DNA of 64,000 nucleotides from Zerene cesonia (lineage: Eukaryota > Arthropoda > Insecta > Lepidoptera > Pieridae): contig NC_052115.1 in assembly GCF_012273895.1 (NCBI RefSeq), positions 1,488,001-1,552,000 on the forward strand, in the 5' to 3' direction. Made by a program: the position numbers and the translations under genes. Of the stretch, positions 34,276-47,207 are shown one piece after another; position 1 is the stretch's first letter, and the number at the start of each line of letters is the position of its first letter. The notes beneath the pieces are model-generated. The model was given only the letters and a program-made list of their open reading frames with translations, had not been told where the DNA came from and did no database searches.

Positions 34276-34328
34276 TTAATTAAATGGATATGCGTATATT
34301 AAATTAATTAAATGGATATGCGTATATT
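34276..34328. repeat. Two tandem 25-bp copies, period 28
   Basis: TTAATTAAATGGATATGCGT plus TATATT occurs at 34276-34300 and 34304-34328 without a mismatch, which points to a recent duplication. Confidence 0.85.
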
Positions 34329-35069
34329 CAAATCCGATGACTAATTATAAATGCAGTGTAAAATAAAAATCTTTACGATTGACACAATACTAATATTAAT
34401 ATTGCTATGACTATAATATTACGATGACTATTTACTTAATGAATGTTTTATCATTAATTTCCATCATACTTAGTACGAATTTTTGATGTCTTAGTGCATC
34501 ATTAAATTAAATTAATTAAATTAAATTTGTCTATTAAATCAAACACTTAAAATAACCTTATAGCTAAATACATCACGGTAGCAATACCAATATGTATCAA
34601 ACAATTAAAGGTATTGTTCAATAAAACATTCTCATGTACAACATTTATCTACTTTTAACAAAATCATATATGCTGAGCGTCTGTATGTCGATCCATCGGC
34701 TCAACAAAGGAGGTTTAAGAAGACGCGATTAAAAGTCGGCAGTGTATCGGAATCCTTACCCATTCACGAGTTTAGAGTAACTACTTTCAGGCCCCTTTGC
34801 GTTTGGGCGTCACGTTTTTTAAATCATCGTCGTTCGGCTCCCGCATACAAATCAAATATTTGAAAGTACAGACAACAAATAAAAGCGATCACGCTTTTTA
34901 ACCGACGCTGGCTAAATGTCGGAGGATTCTCTGAGGAGTACTTTTTTATTTTTCGATTTGGAATATCAAGTTGTTCTTCATCGGGCAAATTTTTTCCATT
35001 TCTGTTCACCAGTTTCTTTGCTACACCATTTCATTTATGGAAGTACAGTTTTATTGTTAGTTTAATCTA

Positions 35070-35240
35070 TACAAATATTACAATGCTGAAGAGTTTCTTT
35101 GTTTGGTTGAATGCGCTAATCTCAGAAACTAATGGTCGAATGTGAAAAATTATTTCAGTGTTAGACGGTACTTTTATTGAAGAAGGCTTATATATTATGT
35201 GTTATGTACCACGGGCGAAGCCGGGGCGGAACCCTATATA
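35070..35240 (+). mobile_element. Helitron-like family D copy
   Basis: ACAATGCTGAAGAGTTTCTT, CGCTAATCTCAGAAACTAAT and ACGGGCGAAGCCGGGGC occur in the order seen in the partial copy at 21108. There is no clear CTAG end. Confidence 0.5.
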
Positions 35241-35308
35241 ACTATATTATAACTGTAAGGCATCCGTTATACATAAAATAATAAACGCTGTTTCTAAGGA
35301 CACATACA

Positions 35309-35446
35309 TCACTACATAGTATAAAGCGAAATCGATTCCCGCCTCTGTTTGTATGTTTAAATCTTTAAAACTACGCAACGGATTATATGTATAATAACAT
35401 CTATTACACTACGCCAAATTTAACGCATGCGAAGCCGCGGGCATAA
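35309..35446 (+). mobile_element. Helitron family C element
   Basis: TCACTACATAGTATAAAGCG, ATCTTTAAAACTACGCAACG and GCATGCGAAGCCGCGGGC occur in order. The 3' half equals that of the chimera at 30429-30720. The CTAG terminus is lost. Confidence 0.55.
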
Positions 35447-36120
35447 GCGGGCGTAAGTCAATTAATATAGGATACATAATTATCAATTCAATGGGTGTGT
35501 TAGTTTATTTACACTATATTAAATTAACACGTTTTTATTTAAGATTTAAAGACGCATTCAACATTATAGTAAAGTATGCTTTCCTTATAAAATGAAATTT
35601 TAACATAAACATTACTTAACAGAAATAAGTCTTGTTTAATTTAATAATTTAGGTACAACGTTAAAGGGTCTGTTAGCGTTATTGTAATATTTTATTAAAA
35701 GGTACTTTATATCGTTGAAAGTATTTATTTAATTTAGCTGTTCATTATCACACTTTATCATGCTGAATCTCTATTGTCCAGCAAAATATAAAAATAACAT
35801 TTTTATTAAGCAAACAACTTTTCCATGTTAAAAGCTCTGATTTTTTTATTAATAAAACTTATAACAGGCTAGGATGGTTTGGAGTAACAAGCCAAAAAAA
35901 CCAATCAAATGGAGAACCTCCTTCATTTTAAAAGTCGATTAATAAAAATAAGTTGGTAACGCCAATATTATTAAAATAGTGAATTAAAATTAAATGTTTA
36001 TTATTTTGTGGTGTAATCCAACTACCCTCCTTACATGCGAGCACAACCAATCACCGCACGCCTTTAAAGTACCCGCAACGTCCCTATTGGACTTAGTGAC
36101 TCATATACGTCACACAGTCT
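35447..36120. other. Intergenic, nothing recognised
   Basis: AT-rich up to about 36010, then an abrupt rise in GC that leads into the hairpin-rich island. Confidence 0.4.
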
Positions 36121-36690
36121 GCATCGATCTTCCGTGACGATCGGATCTCAATAACCGCCGGAGTGCCTTCATGTGGCCTCTAGATATTTCGTGCATAATT
36201 CGCATACCGCCGGAGAGCCTTTATGAGGCTTTCTTGTCACCGCATCAATCGAAGAGATCTTTCATAAAGATCGTAACCCGCAACCGCCGGAGAACCTCCA
36301 CGAGGTTCTCTAGATATCTCAGGCATTGTGCTAGTGTAACCGCCTTCCCATTTGGTCGCGCTGAACCGCCGCGTGTGTGTGTGTGGAGTGAAGGACTGGA
36401 TCTGGTCTGCCTGGCCCGAGCTGGAGGACCCTTGACCGCGTGGTGCTGTGCCGCGTGCTTGCTTGGACGCTACTCTCTCAGACGAGGTATGTGCCGTGTG
36501 TTCCCGTTTTTCCCTTTTTCGCTATACCACGTGCAACGAAAATTCCCGCCAAAAGATCTTAACCGAATACAAAATGAAATAATAAAGGTCTGTTATTCGC
36601 ACCATACAAAAATATCAAAGGGTGAAGCGATCCGTTTATTCGAGTGTACAGAAAAATTGCATCGATTTCGAAATGGCGCTTAGCGTTCTC
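36121..36690 (+). other. GC-rich island with hairpin repeats, unassigned
   Basis: ACCGCCGGAG occurs at 36154, 36206 and 36283, each time followed by a hairpin (36161-36180, 36213-36233, 36290-36310). The third is a perfect 9-bp stem. Another perfect hairpin (GATCTTT/AAAGATC) is at 36256-36272. The segment from 36121 and the segment from 36242 look like diverged copies of one unit of about 120 bp (GCATCGATC.. and GCATCAATC.., then TCTAGATAT). A good splice donor, GAG|GTATGTG, is at 36487. One frame stays open for 170 codons from 36171 to 36683, but the residues show no known domain and the hairpins would explain the composition. It could be a structured 5' leader of a host gene or of a retroelement. 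Confidence 0.4.
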
Positions 36691-36989
36691 ACGTACGAGT
36701 GCTATGGAGATAGCTTTATGACCGTGCCACGTAATATTTTATGCATATACATATGCTGATTGTATTTTGAGAATAAAATATTTAACGACTTTTGTGTCTT
36801 TAATTTGTTTTGATAGGACAGGTTTTGTTTCAACGACGTTCCTTAATCGACTCTCATTCGTAGCGATTTTGAACGATCTTATTAGCTTTACCTGTGTTTG
36901 TACTGGATCGAACCTGCGGAAAATGCATGTCATAAAATATATTGAATTGTAATATCAATACGTACAGGCTTGTACATATTTTCCGACTA

Positions 36990-37050
36990 ATATTTAAAAC
37001 GCGAATGTTTGTAAAATTGTATGAATGTATGTTATTCTTTCACGCCAAAA
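36990..37050 (+). repeat. Helitron 5'-end fragment
   Basis: AATATTTAAAACGCGAATGT and TTATTCTTTCACGCCAAAAC match the first third of Lep1-like copies. A SINE follows at once. Confidence 0.5.
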
Positions 37051-37064
37051 CCTTGTTGGAAACT

Positions 37065-37242
37065 GTTTTAAAATTTCCCTTTCCTCAACTGGGAAGGTTT
37101 TCCATTCCTTCTTTCCTATTTTTCCTTTCCCCTTAAAAGCGGAAATGGCAGAGGTACTACCTCTGCGAATGTTCATGGGCGGTGGTGATCGGTTACCATC
37201 AGGCAAACCACTAGCTCAGTTGCCCGCTATGACATAAATAAG
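37065..37242 (+). mobile_element. Metulj-like SINE subfamily B, 5'-truncated
   Basis: It has the late body, the stem CAGAGGTACTACCTCTG and the 3' block CTCAGTTGCCCGCTATGACA with a weak A tail. Confidence 0.78.
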
Positions 37243-37617
37243 GAATACACAAGAAACTCCTTCACATATGTTCTAACTTCCTTTTTTATTTTTATGTATC
37301 AGTAGAATATAAGCTACTATTACTACCACTAACAAATATTTACCAGGTTCTCAATATGATCACAGTAGATCAAAACATGATGTAAATAATCTCGAAATAT
37401 GAAGTAATTTGGCAAAATAGTTACGTCCCTACTGCCCTCTTAATATTGTCTATGGCTATAATAAGAGGGAAGATTCTCGAAGGGGAAATTAATTGTATAT
37501 TAATTACTTATTAATCTGATTGATTTATACGTCTGTTTACGTGTTACTGTTTATAAGATTGCTCTGTTGCTTAGCTTAGGAATTTTTGGAATTCTAGTAG
37601 TTGTAACTGTTCAATAG

Positions 37618-37746
37618 TAGATAGATAGATACTCGTAGATAGATAGATAATTCTTTATTGCACCCAATATATATGTATATATAAATAAAAACATAGATAA
37701 AGCACAAATGGCGGTCTTATCGCTTGGTAGCGATTTCTTCTAGACT
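37618..37746 (-). mobile_element. CR1/Zenon-like LINE 3' tail with (TAGA)n
   Basis: A TAGATAGATAGATA tract is followed by ATTCTTTATTGCACC and GGCGGTCTTATCGCTTGGTA. It is the same family as 22100-22220. Confidence 0.55.
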
Positions 37747-39179
37747 ACTTAATAAAATAGAAACGATAAACATTTTAAAAGAGGAGGAAAATTAAGGTTT
37801 TAGGAAAAAAACAAACCCCTGTTATACCTAGATTCCGTCATTAATTAATTAAAGTAGAAATTAGAATAGATAGTTAGTACATGTCTACGTTTAATTTATA
37901 TTTATAATAATAAAATATATTTTTTTTTAAATAATAATAAATATTCATTTTGATAGCAGAAGCGGGACTGATAAAAAAATAACATTAGAAATAACTTCCA
38001 CCCACTTTTTACTAGTCAATAATAACACATCAGCAAGTAATGAGCACACCAGTGCTTTTACCCTCGACAAGCTGTTCGCCCCGGCGTCGCACGAGGTACA
38101 TTTATAACCTTGGTCCACTCAGTAAAGGTGCACCCTTCTAGAAGCGAAATAATTATTGTCATCAATCCAGGAGGTTTTGTGTTAAACATAACGTACATAC
38201 AAAAAAACAAATGTTTTGTCTTTATACTATTTGTTTAAATGTTAACCACACATGTCGTCCTCTCTATTTTTTTTCTAACTATATAAACATTATTTATGTA
38301 AATTATGAATACTATGACAATTTAATTACACATGATTTATAGTTGATAAAAAACAATGCTCCATACAAATCAATTTCTCTAAAATATGAATGCCAAGTTA
38401 TAATTTACAATGTACATAACAAATAATGTAACTCAAATATCCGTCTAAGTAAAGTTAAACAGCAGCTGAAACCAATTAGACAGGACCTAGCTCTCGGCCA
38501 CGAAAATGCATTTTCATCTTGTTTACCTATTATCTGGAATATGCTGGAAAGTTCTCGACACTTGGGGATTATGCGAACTATCCTGTCTGTTTCGTTATTG
38601 CTCTGAGGCGTTGTTTTGTTTAATTTGACGTTTATTTAAATCATAAATTATATTCTTTTTTGTTTCACCACAGAGTAATAAGACTTGGAAGATGATGTAG
38701 GATTGCACCAGCGTCGTTGTTAATAACTCAATAATAATTAAGAATTTAATAATTAACTATGTTAATTCACATATTATATAATTATTACAGAGACTTGTTC
38801 ATTATTTTAATTATTACCCAGAGTCTACGGTCATTACTTTCAATTAGGACTGCTTTAGGTTCTTTCAAGATCTTTACGTTTAAAAAATGTTCTGTAGTGG
38901 ACATAAAGATACAAAAGATTTCTTTGTAAATATTTCGTGGATTCTAGAAAATTCTTTTTAATGATATAGTCGCGAGGAAAATGCGTTTTGACACAACTGA
39001 ATTATGGAATTAAACCCTTAAACTTTTAGTGCTATATTTTGATGGTCCTCTCATAGGTTTAAAGGTTCATTTAATATGTGACTATATTACTATGAAAATG
39101 CATTAAATTCAATGTTTAATTTTGTACTGTTATGTGGAGAATAAGATTTGAAAATAGTGTTTTAATTCATTTACACGAA
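37747..39179. other. Intergenic, nothing recognised
   Basis: AT-rich with stops in all frames. A short Helitron-like end (GCTGTTCGCCCCGGCGTCGC) is at about 38069. Confidence 0.4.
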
Positions 39180-39405
39180 AACCTGCCCTGTCTTCGGTTT
39201 TGCGCGCGTAGTCAAAGGGAATTGTCCTTAGAATGAGATGTTTCACCGCAACAAAAAGTACCCTTTATCACTCTCTAGCCTCCTAACTAGGAAGTTATCT
39301 ATGTCCAAACGTGGAAATTATATCATTTAATCGTTCCGTTGTTACGAAAAACAAAGACAAACAAACAAATTCAATTTATGCGGGCAAAGCCGCGATCGGA
39401 AGGAT
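39180..39405 (-). mobile_element. Degraded Helitron-like element
   Basis: TTCGGTTTTGCGCGCGTAGT, ATCACTCTCTAGCCTCCTAA and TCGTTCCGTTGTTACGAAAA follow the order of the copy at 4523-4730. It ends in a second GC-rich terminus (GCGGGCAAAGCCGCGATCGG). Confidence 0.45.
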
Positions 39406-40248
39406 AGTTAAGAAATCAATTATACCTTCTTATTCTGTGGTGAGGATTTTTATTAAGATTTGAAAATGAGTGTCGCATAGGTATTTCAAGCACCTTTCAA
39501 GTATTTTAATCATGATAAAATTTCAGAAATTTAAAATTACATTTACGGTTTTTAACGTGATTTATTTATAATGATATGCTTTAAAGGCGTCCGTAAGCGC
39601 TTTTTAATTTATAGTAGTATACTCACGTTTCATTAACTAAAAAACACATACAATAAAAATAATATAATTAAATGACATATTTCTCTCACGAGTGTACTTC
39701 CATACAAGGTCTGCAAAGGTCCTCTCGGGAGGCTGTAAAATAAAACAAGAACCTGCTTCAAACTAATTAAACAGTAATTTCATGTTGCCTCCCATATTAT
39801 AGCCGAATTGGATAACTTTGTTCCAAAAAATATTTTTTCTTTCTTCATTCTCAATAAAGATTGTACGATTTTAGACGTAGATTTTTCTGGATGCTTATTG
39901 AATATAGGAAAAGTTAAATAATAGGAACAAAAGCTTTAAAACATATCAATGTTATTTCTTTAGAGCACGCGGGCGAAGCCGCAGTTAGCAGCTAGTGCTC
40001 CATCCACGTTATAAATTAACGAAAACATATTTATAGCGCATTACATTTAGTGAACACGAACCTTAAACACTTTATATTAGCAGGGATAATAGCTGGTTGG
40101 ATGGCGGTACAAGCATTGGGGAAAGGTCCAATAATCCAAATAAAACATGGCTGCTGGAAATGAGAGGGAAATATTTACTCAAATACATTTTTTGATTCAT
40201 TATATATTTGCTTCATTGAAATAAACGCTTCATAGTTTTATGTATTTA

Positions 40249-40467
40249 CTAGCTGCGACCCGCGGTTTCACCCGCGTAAGTCCGTATCCCTTAGGATATC
40301 GATATCGAGATTAAAAGTTGCCTATATGTTAGTCCAGTTGTTCAGCTACGTACCAAATTTCATTGCAATCGGTTGAGTAGTTTATGCGTGAAAGAGCAAC
40401 AAACGCACACACATCCTTACAAACTTTCGCATTTATAATATTAGTCGGATAGGACTAGTAGGATTGC
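40249..40467 (-). mobile_element. Helitron (Lep1-like)
   Basis: CTAG preceded by A, the hairpin CCGCGGTTTCACCCGCG, a body with a small GATATC duplication, and the 5' end TTTATAATATTAGTCGGA. A second AGTAGGATT lies 18 bases further on. Confidence 0.78.
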
Positions 40468-40649
40468 ATTTATATCTTTTTATGAGCTAGCTTTCCATCT
40501 AATACCTACAGTAGAATAAGTATAAAATAATCTTGTTAACACCACACTACAGAAGATACAGAAAAAAAACAAAAAAAAAGTAAAAAAAAAGAAAGAAAAA
40601 AGAAATCAAATTGTATTTTATGTATGTGTTTTGTAGCATATTTCATACA

Positions 40650-40722
40650 GAACCCAACAGGTTTTTGCGTGAAGGACTAACGAACATACATACAAACTTT
40701 CTTGCTTATAATATTAGTATAT
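40650..40722 (-). repeat. Helitron 5'-end fragment
   Basis: TTTTTGCGTGAAGGACTAAC and GCTTATAATATTAGTAT match the 5' third of the Lep1-like family. Confidence 0.55.
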
Positions 40723-41689
40723 CACTCTCGTCATCACACCTCTCAACCCTAAAATACATCCGCTTGTGGAGCGTGAGAAATCAATATATAAGCATACACT
40801 CCAAACACTTAACCCTCCTTCGGGCGCAGTTGGGTAAATATAGCCCATAATTGTTACACAAATAAGGTTTATAAATACCCTTTTTAGTATGGATACATCT
40901 TATACCATTGGTGTAATGCTGATTTTTAATGAAATAAAATATGAATTTATTTGTAGTTAATAAAACAATGTTATATGTATAAAATAAAATAAACGATAAC
41001 TTTATTTGTCTCTGCACAACAACTTAGTACATGGTGAACTTAATATCTAGTGTTGTGAGAGACTGGTACCTGAAATAGGTTTTAAAAGAACCTGGGGTAC
41101 ATGTCACCAAAATATACGTTCATATATCAAGAAACCAAGAAAGGCGATCTATGTATGTTTTATCTATCTTTCTTATAACTTTTGCTTATCTAAATGATGA
41201 TAATATGATAATTTTGGACGTTGATTATAATTCATTAAAGACAATACTATTTATTTTATTATTTATGTAATCTATATTTAGAATATACGGTGCTATATTA
41301 TTTTACAGGATGGGATATATTTCTGTGAGATTGTATTCTGTTGCTGAAAAGTTGTGATCCGTAACAGACTGCTTGTAATTTCGGAAATTATTTTTGGTAG
41401 TTATATCATGTCTATCGAAAAAGTGTGAAATTGTTAAACTGTATGGGTAGATGAAAAAACAAACCCCATCGTATCGAATGCAAGATTTTGCATTTTGGTT
41501 TGTTTCTAAACACAGAAATAGGCTCCATCGACTCGCAACCTGCACCTGACTAACGTTTAGGAAAAAGTTCTCGGCATAACATATACGCTCGCATAATTTT
41601 CTGACGAAAATGACGAATTGACTTGCAAGTGAATATAAGGAATAACAGTTTTTTCAACAGATTGCATCTCGCGAGTTAGATAGTAATAT

Positions 41690-41815
41690 AATTTCCTCAT
41701 TTATCAGACTATCTATTGAAAAACTCGCATCTAAATCTATTCCGTTGTTTTAAATATACAGACAGCGACAAGTCACGTTGTTTTGTACTATGTAGTGAAT
41801 AAACAGCATCTTCTA
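41690..41815 (-). repeat. Helitron family C fragment
   Basis: AATCTATTCCGTTGTTTTAA and TGTTTTGTACTATGTAGTGA match the copies at 16686 and 31866, more diverged at the left. Confidence 0.45.
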
Positions 41816-43440
41816 TTTAATGAAAAAATAAACATCCGAGAGCGATATCTCAAACTTATTATTAGTCCGAGACTTTGACTGGGAGCGGATGAAATATGCT
41901 GCGTATCTAAATGAGCTTTTAAAAATATTATCTAAGAGGGAATTTTACGAAAGAAATGACTGGGAATTTCAGTAGTTATCCCTTGAGTTATTACCTGACC
42001 GTTAAACTACGATCCCTAAGATAAAGGACCTTTTTAGAAATATTTTATCTCCGCAACATAACTTTAAAAGGACAATTTGATAAAAATAACGTATATTTTA
42101 TGAAAATTGTGAACGCCGTTTTCCTTTTTGGGGTAAGTACATTATTGTAATGGTTATAAAATACGTTTAAGTTTGAAATTATTTTGATGAGACTGTGTAC
42201 TTTATATTTAATGTAGATATAATGTGTGATAATAAAATTTTATTAATTATCTTTCTCCCGCGGTTGCCTGGTAGAGATCACTGCACAGTGATAAGGCCGC
42301 CGATTGTACTATATTATTGTCGTATAATTGTTTCCATTTGTGTTTTCGTTTGTCATGTATAATAAAGAGTAGTAAATAAGAATAATAAATACATAAATAA
42401 ACTTTATTGATAAAGAATAAAATATGGACAAAAATTGTATGTATTTAGTCATATTCTGCATGTATAATAAAGAATAAATTATGGACAAAAATTATACGTA
42501 TTTTGTCATATTCTGTGTAAATGAAATATGAGCTTATTTTTAAGTCATTATTTTTTTTCTTATAAACCTCTAGTATAAAAGAGAAGTATTTAAAATATTC
42601 AAATTAAAACATTTATTAATTCAAGTATACCACTTTTTGAAGTTCTTACAAATTGTCATATAAGTGCATTAATTTTATAAAAAGTTTAATATATGTATAA
42701 TTATGTAATTTAAGTTTTATAATAGACTTCATAATAAGACGGGATAAAGATTCAAATATCGCTAAAGCTATTTTTTTACAATTTCTATGATCTCTACTTC
42801 ACAATCGTTAATTCTTATTTTCCTTCAAACTTAATCAAAAGTAGTTCTTGCCCATACAAAATTACAATTCAAATAGCACTCCAAATAATTGTTATTGTAT
42901 TGAGTTTTCTAATACGCAATTTAATTAAAATGGAGCAATAACGTTATCAAACATCTCCGTTCCTTGCTTTAATTTGAATGTAAATGAACCCAGTTTGTAG
43001 GCACATACAGATACTATGGAATAAGCCGATGGGAAGTTATTATAAACTGGATATTTGTGTGTTGCATGTGGCATTCCGTGTGTTCGCTCGATATATCGTT
43101 TAATTCAAATTGCTGCGTCTATTGTGATTGGAGAAATGTTTAAAACTAGTTTTGTGCAAGATATTGCTGCGAGATATAGGACCGCCTTTTGGTACATAAT
43201 CTCAGAATTGTTGTGCTTTTTCTGTCTTTGTTATTATCACGACAAATAATGAATGAATAAAGGTAGAGAAGAATCAACAGAAACTGAGTTTGGGGATAAT
43301 AATTTCAAAAAGACAATGCAATTACGAAAATTGCTTATTAAATTACAAAATGGCGTATGAATCTAACGCATTAAATCTACCAAAACTTTATTAGAATACC
43401 TATGTTAAGATATAATTAAATTTTAGTGTTCTGAATTAGT
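41816..43440. other. Intergenic with a tandem duplication
   Basis: AT-rich. A 57-base unit is duplicated in tandem (42412-42468 and 42469-42525) with a handful of mismatches. No gene is recognised. Confidence 0.5.
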
Positions 43441-43464
43441 AGATAGCAAACTGACTGCCAGCTC

Positions 43465-43531
43465 ATGAGGTACCTAGAGGAGCATCAGTTGATTAACGAC
43501 CGGCAATACGGTTTCCGTAGCGGCCGTTCAA
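43465..43531 (+). pseudogene. LINE reverse transcriptase fragment, 5'-truncated, enters gap
   Basis: The frame reads MRYLEEHQLINDRQYGFRSG then R-S before the N run. The QYGFR.GRS motif is conserved in motif 2 of non-LTR (LINE) reverse transcriptases, the enzymes that copy RNA at a nicked target. The ATG is internal, since family members are much longer upstream. Insertion probably occurred 5'-truncated near 43450. The poly(A) on the far side of the gap is probably its tail. The body cannot be seen, so neither an intact nor a broken ORF can be claimed. Confidence 0.75.
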
Positions 43532-44531
43532 NNNNNNNNNNNNNNNNNNNNNNNNNNNNNNNNNNNNNNNNNNNNNNNNNNNNNNNNNNNNNNNNNNNNN
43601 NNNNNNNNNNNNNNNNNNNNNNNNNNNNNNNNNNNNNNNNNNNNNNNNNNNNNNNNNNNNNNNNNNNNNNNNNNNNNNNNNNNNNNNNNNNNNNNNNNNN
43701 NNNNNNNNNNNNNNNNNNNNNNNNNNNNNNNNNNNNNNNNNNNNNNNNNNNNNNNNNNNNNNNNNNNNNNNNNNNNNNNNNNNNNNNNNNNNNNNNNNNN
43801 NNNNNNNNNNNNNNNNNNNNNNNNNNNNNNNNNNNNNNNNNNNNNNNNNNNNNNNNNNNNNNNNNNNNNNNNNNNNNNNNNNNNNNNNNNNNNNNNNNNN
43901 NNNNNNNNNNNNNNNNNNNNNNNNNNNNNNNNNNNNNNNNNNNNNNNNNNNNNNNNNNNNNNNNNNNNNNNNNNNNNNNNNNNNNNNNNNNNNNNNNNNN
44001 NNNNNNNNNNNNNNNNNNNNNNNNNNNNNNNNNNNNNNNNNNNNNNNNNNNNNNNNNNNNNNNNNNNNNNNNNNNNNNNNNNNNNNNNNNNNNNNNNNNN
44101 NNNNNNNNNNNNNNNNNNNNNNNNNNNNNNNNNNNNNNNNNNNNNNNNNNNNNNNNNNNNNNNNNNNNNNNNNNNNNNNNNNNNNNNNNNNNNNNNNNNN
44201 NNNNNNNNNNNNNNNNNNNNNNNNNNNNNNNNNNNNNNNNNNNNNNNNNNNNNNNNNNNNNNNNNNNNNNNNNNNNNNNNNNNNNNNNNNNNNNNNNNNN
44301 NNNNNNNNNNNNNNNNNNNNNNNNNNNNNNNNNNNNNNNNNNNNNNNNNNNNNNNNNNNNNNNNNNNNNNNNNNNNNNNNNNNNNNNNNNNNNNNNNNNN
44401 NNNNNNNNNNNNNNNNNNNNNNNNNNNNNNNNNNNNNNNNNNNNNNNNNNNNNNNNNNNNNNNNNNNNNNNNNNNNNNNNNNNNNNNNNNNNNNNNNNNN
44501 NNNNNNNNNNNNNNNNNNNNNNNNNNNNNNN
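43532..44531. other. Assembly gap, exactly 1000 N, inside a LINE
   Basis: Placeholder-length gap between the RT fragment and a poly(A) run. The assembly probably broke because the LINE is repetitive. Confidence 0.98.
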
Positions 44532-44554
44532 AAAAAAAAAAAAAAAAAAAAAAA
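44532..44554 (+). repeat. Poly(A) tract, likely LINE tail
   Basis: 23 consecutive A right after the gap fit the 3' tail of the plus-strand LINE that enters it at 43531. Confidence 0.7.
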
Positions 44555-45080
44555 CTGATTAAATATAATTAATCATAGAAATAAATTCAATAAATCACTG
44601 TTTCACACATTAATCAAATAATAGCAAGTTGAAAACAGAAACTTATTCATATCTATCTTTATGAAATACGAAAGAAAATCTTAAGAAATATTATAACTGT
44701 GCCATTTTATTTACCACACAGCGAACAAAGCCGCCGGAGTTGCTAGTGCGATAGAAAATGGATTTCCTTAAAGCGTTGGGAAACTGAAAAAGCAAGGGGC
44801 GTAGTACTTTCAGAAGTTTAACGTATCTTTTATATAAGAATTATTCAAAGCAAAAAAGAAGGCAAGTTAAGCTTTATAAGCCTATCAGAAGTGCTGCAGA
44901 GTTACATCTTTGGGCCGCCAAATTAGCGTTTTTATATTACTTCTAAGTATTATATTACTTTATCTATTATATTTATATAGTGTTATGTTATCTGTGCTAC
45001 TACTAATCTACTATATCGATATTAATAATTAGAATTAATACACGAATATTAGCAGAAACATTTGATTGTTTGTTTTAAAT

Positions 45081-45365
45081 AGAAAGAAAGAAAGAAAGAA
45101 ATAAATAAATTTATTGTCTATAAACACACAGCACCGCACATTCACAAAAACCTTAAGTACCAAAAAAAAAATATATATATATATCTCCATAAATAATTTA
45201 TAACTAATATCTAGAATAAAAACTAACAAAAAGGAACAAAAAAAAACGAAAGTGAAAAAAATTTACTGTGCGGCTTGTTTATTACAGACAAAAGGGACTG
45301 ACTCAGTTAATGTCATGCAAGAGCTGAGCTTTTACACAACACTGGTTTTCAGCAGCCCCTTGTGA
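45081..45365 (-). mobile_element. LINE 3' tail with (GAAA)n
   Basis: An AGAAAGAAAGAAAGAAAGAA tract is followed by ATAAATAAATTTATTGTCTA, and the far end has CTGGTTTTCAGCAGCCCCTT. It is related to 15090-15245. Confidence 0.5.
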
Positions 45366-45496
45366 CACATGGAGCAGACAGTACCTTTCATTCTACTCTT
45401 ATAATAAATTAATACTAAATAAAATAATAACGAAAATACTTAATTCTAATTAAATAGTTACATTATTACTACATATACTTTTACATAAATATTCAT

Positions 45497-45500
<4 letters not shown>

Positions 45501-45537
<37 letters not shown>
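45501..45537. repeat. (AT)n microsatellite
   Basis: 37 bases of alternating A and T. Confidence 0.97.
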
Positions 45538-45538
<1 letters not shown>

Positions 45539-47207
45539 GGGTATACCTACATATAAAATTATGAATAAATTATATATTATAGAATTATACAACACAAACG
45601 CACTACACAATTTTTTTTTTTATTACAATTAAATCACGATATTTTGCTCACCAAGGCTTAATATAATGTTTCAAAAACATGTTTTTTATATTTTAATCTG
45701 AAATTAGAAACAGTTTCGATTTTTCTTAATGGTGGTGGTATATTATATAAATAGGCTCCGAAACTACTGGATCGATTTGAAATATTATTTTACTATAAGA
45801 AACCATTAGTCTATTATAATGGTCCAATGATTAGACCATTTGAACATTATCATTAACATTACCTTAAGAAATATCTTTCCGTAGGTACTTAACTTGTATT
45901 AATATTTAAAAGACTAAACTACGTGTTTCGATGGTTTCATACACTATATTTTATTTAGTTTTTATGCTGTGGGATCACGGTTATAAAATCCCTACTAACA
46001 TAATAATTGTGATAATAATTAGAACCTTAATTCTGTCTTCTTCACAACTAAACCACTGAAGTAATTTTTATGAATTTTAGTACCGAGATAGTTTGAAACC
46101 CGAGAGAGGATAACATAGTTTTTATTACGTAAAAGCTACATGTGCAGTGCCCCAGACTGTCTATTACACAATAAGACAACGCGTATTTCTTTCTTTCTTT
46201 CTTCTTTCTATTTAATTATATATACGAGTATGCTTCAATAACGTCCGCCGTTCCCGAGGCCCGTTGTAAGAACTCCCGCTAGACTGATTTCTTGTTCATC
46301 CGAATAGAGTCACTTTGTATTCACGGAGCCTTGCGATTCCCTAAACGACGCAATATTAAAACATTACATGTACGTTAGAGAGCTTCAATGCCGTTCGGTT
46401 TAATTTAAATTTAGTTGTTAAATTATTAACATGCTAATCCTCTGAGGGGTATATTGGCAATTGAGTAGCAAGCCCATATTAGCCCCGTGTAATTGAAATG
46501 AATCTACTGTCATAATGTCTTTATGACTGACAGTTGGGTACACGTGTGTGTGATACGTATTACAGTATGTTTATTTACATGTATTCCATTGTAACTGGCG
46601 CTCGATTATTTATGGATTTTCTGAGGTTCAATTGTGGTCTGTTTTATGTCATATGTATTTGTTTGTGCTGTAGTGGCACATAAGAAAGAAAGAAAATGTA
46701 TTTATTTTTACTAGCTATTAATAAAAAATAACAATAATTTCTTATTGAATTGAAACTTCTTTAGAATCGTTGTGATGCAACGGAAAAAACGACAGGTAAG
46801 AGACACAAATACGAAAATGTGTAGAATGAAGCCGGCAAAGAATGAGACAGAAATATACATACTATTTTATTCATTCTTTCGTCGATTTACTGAAGTTTCA
46901 CTTCTATCGTGTGTGAATCGCACACACACCTTTTTATTTAAAGAAAGAGCTTATTAACCTCGTATATAAAGGTGATCCATAAGGTTGGTAATTAGCCTAA
47001 AAAGAATTCTTCTTTACCAATGGAAGGGTAGCGGTACTCGTGATAAAGATTATTCTAGTACGAGACCATATTTGTATGTGTTTATTTTATGGTTGAGAAA
47101 TACAAATTTTTTTTTTCTATGTCATATCATCGTAGAGCGGTCGTGCCGCTATCTCCAGGAGAGAGGTCGACGAAAGACAGACAAACAAACACACGTGCAT
47201 TGATAAC

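Noticed and set aside
36171..36683. 170-codon plus-strand frame
   Set aside because: Not listed as a gene because its sequence follows hairpin repeats and GC-rich text with no recognisable domain; kept only as part of the island.
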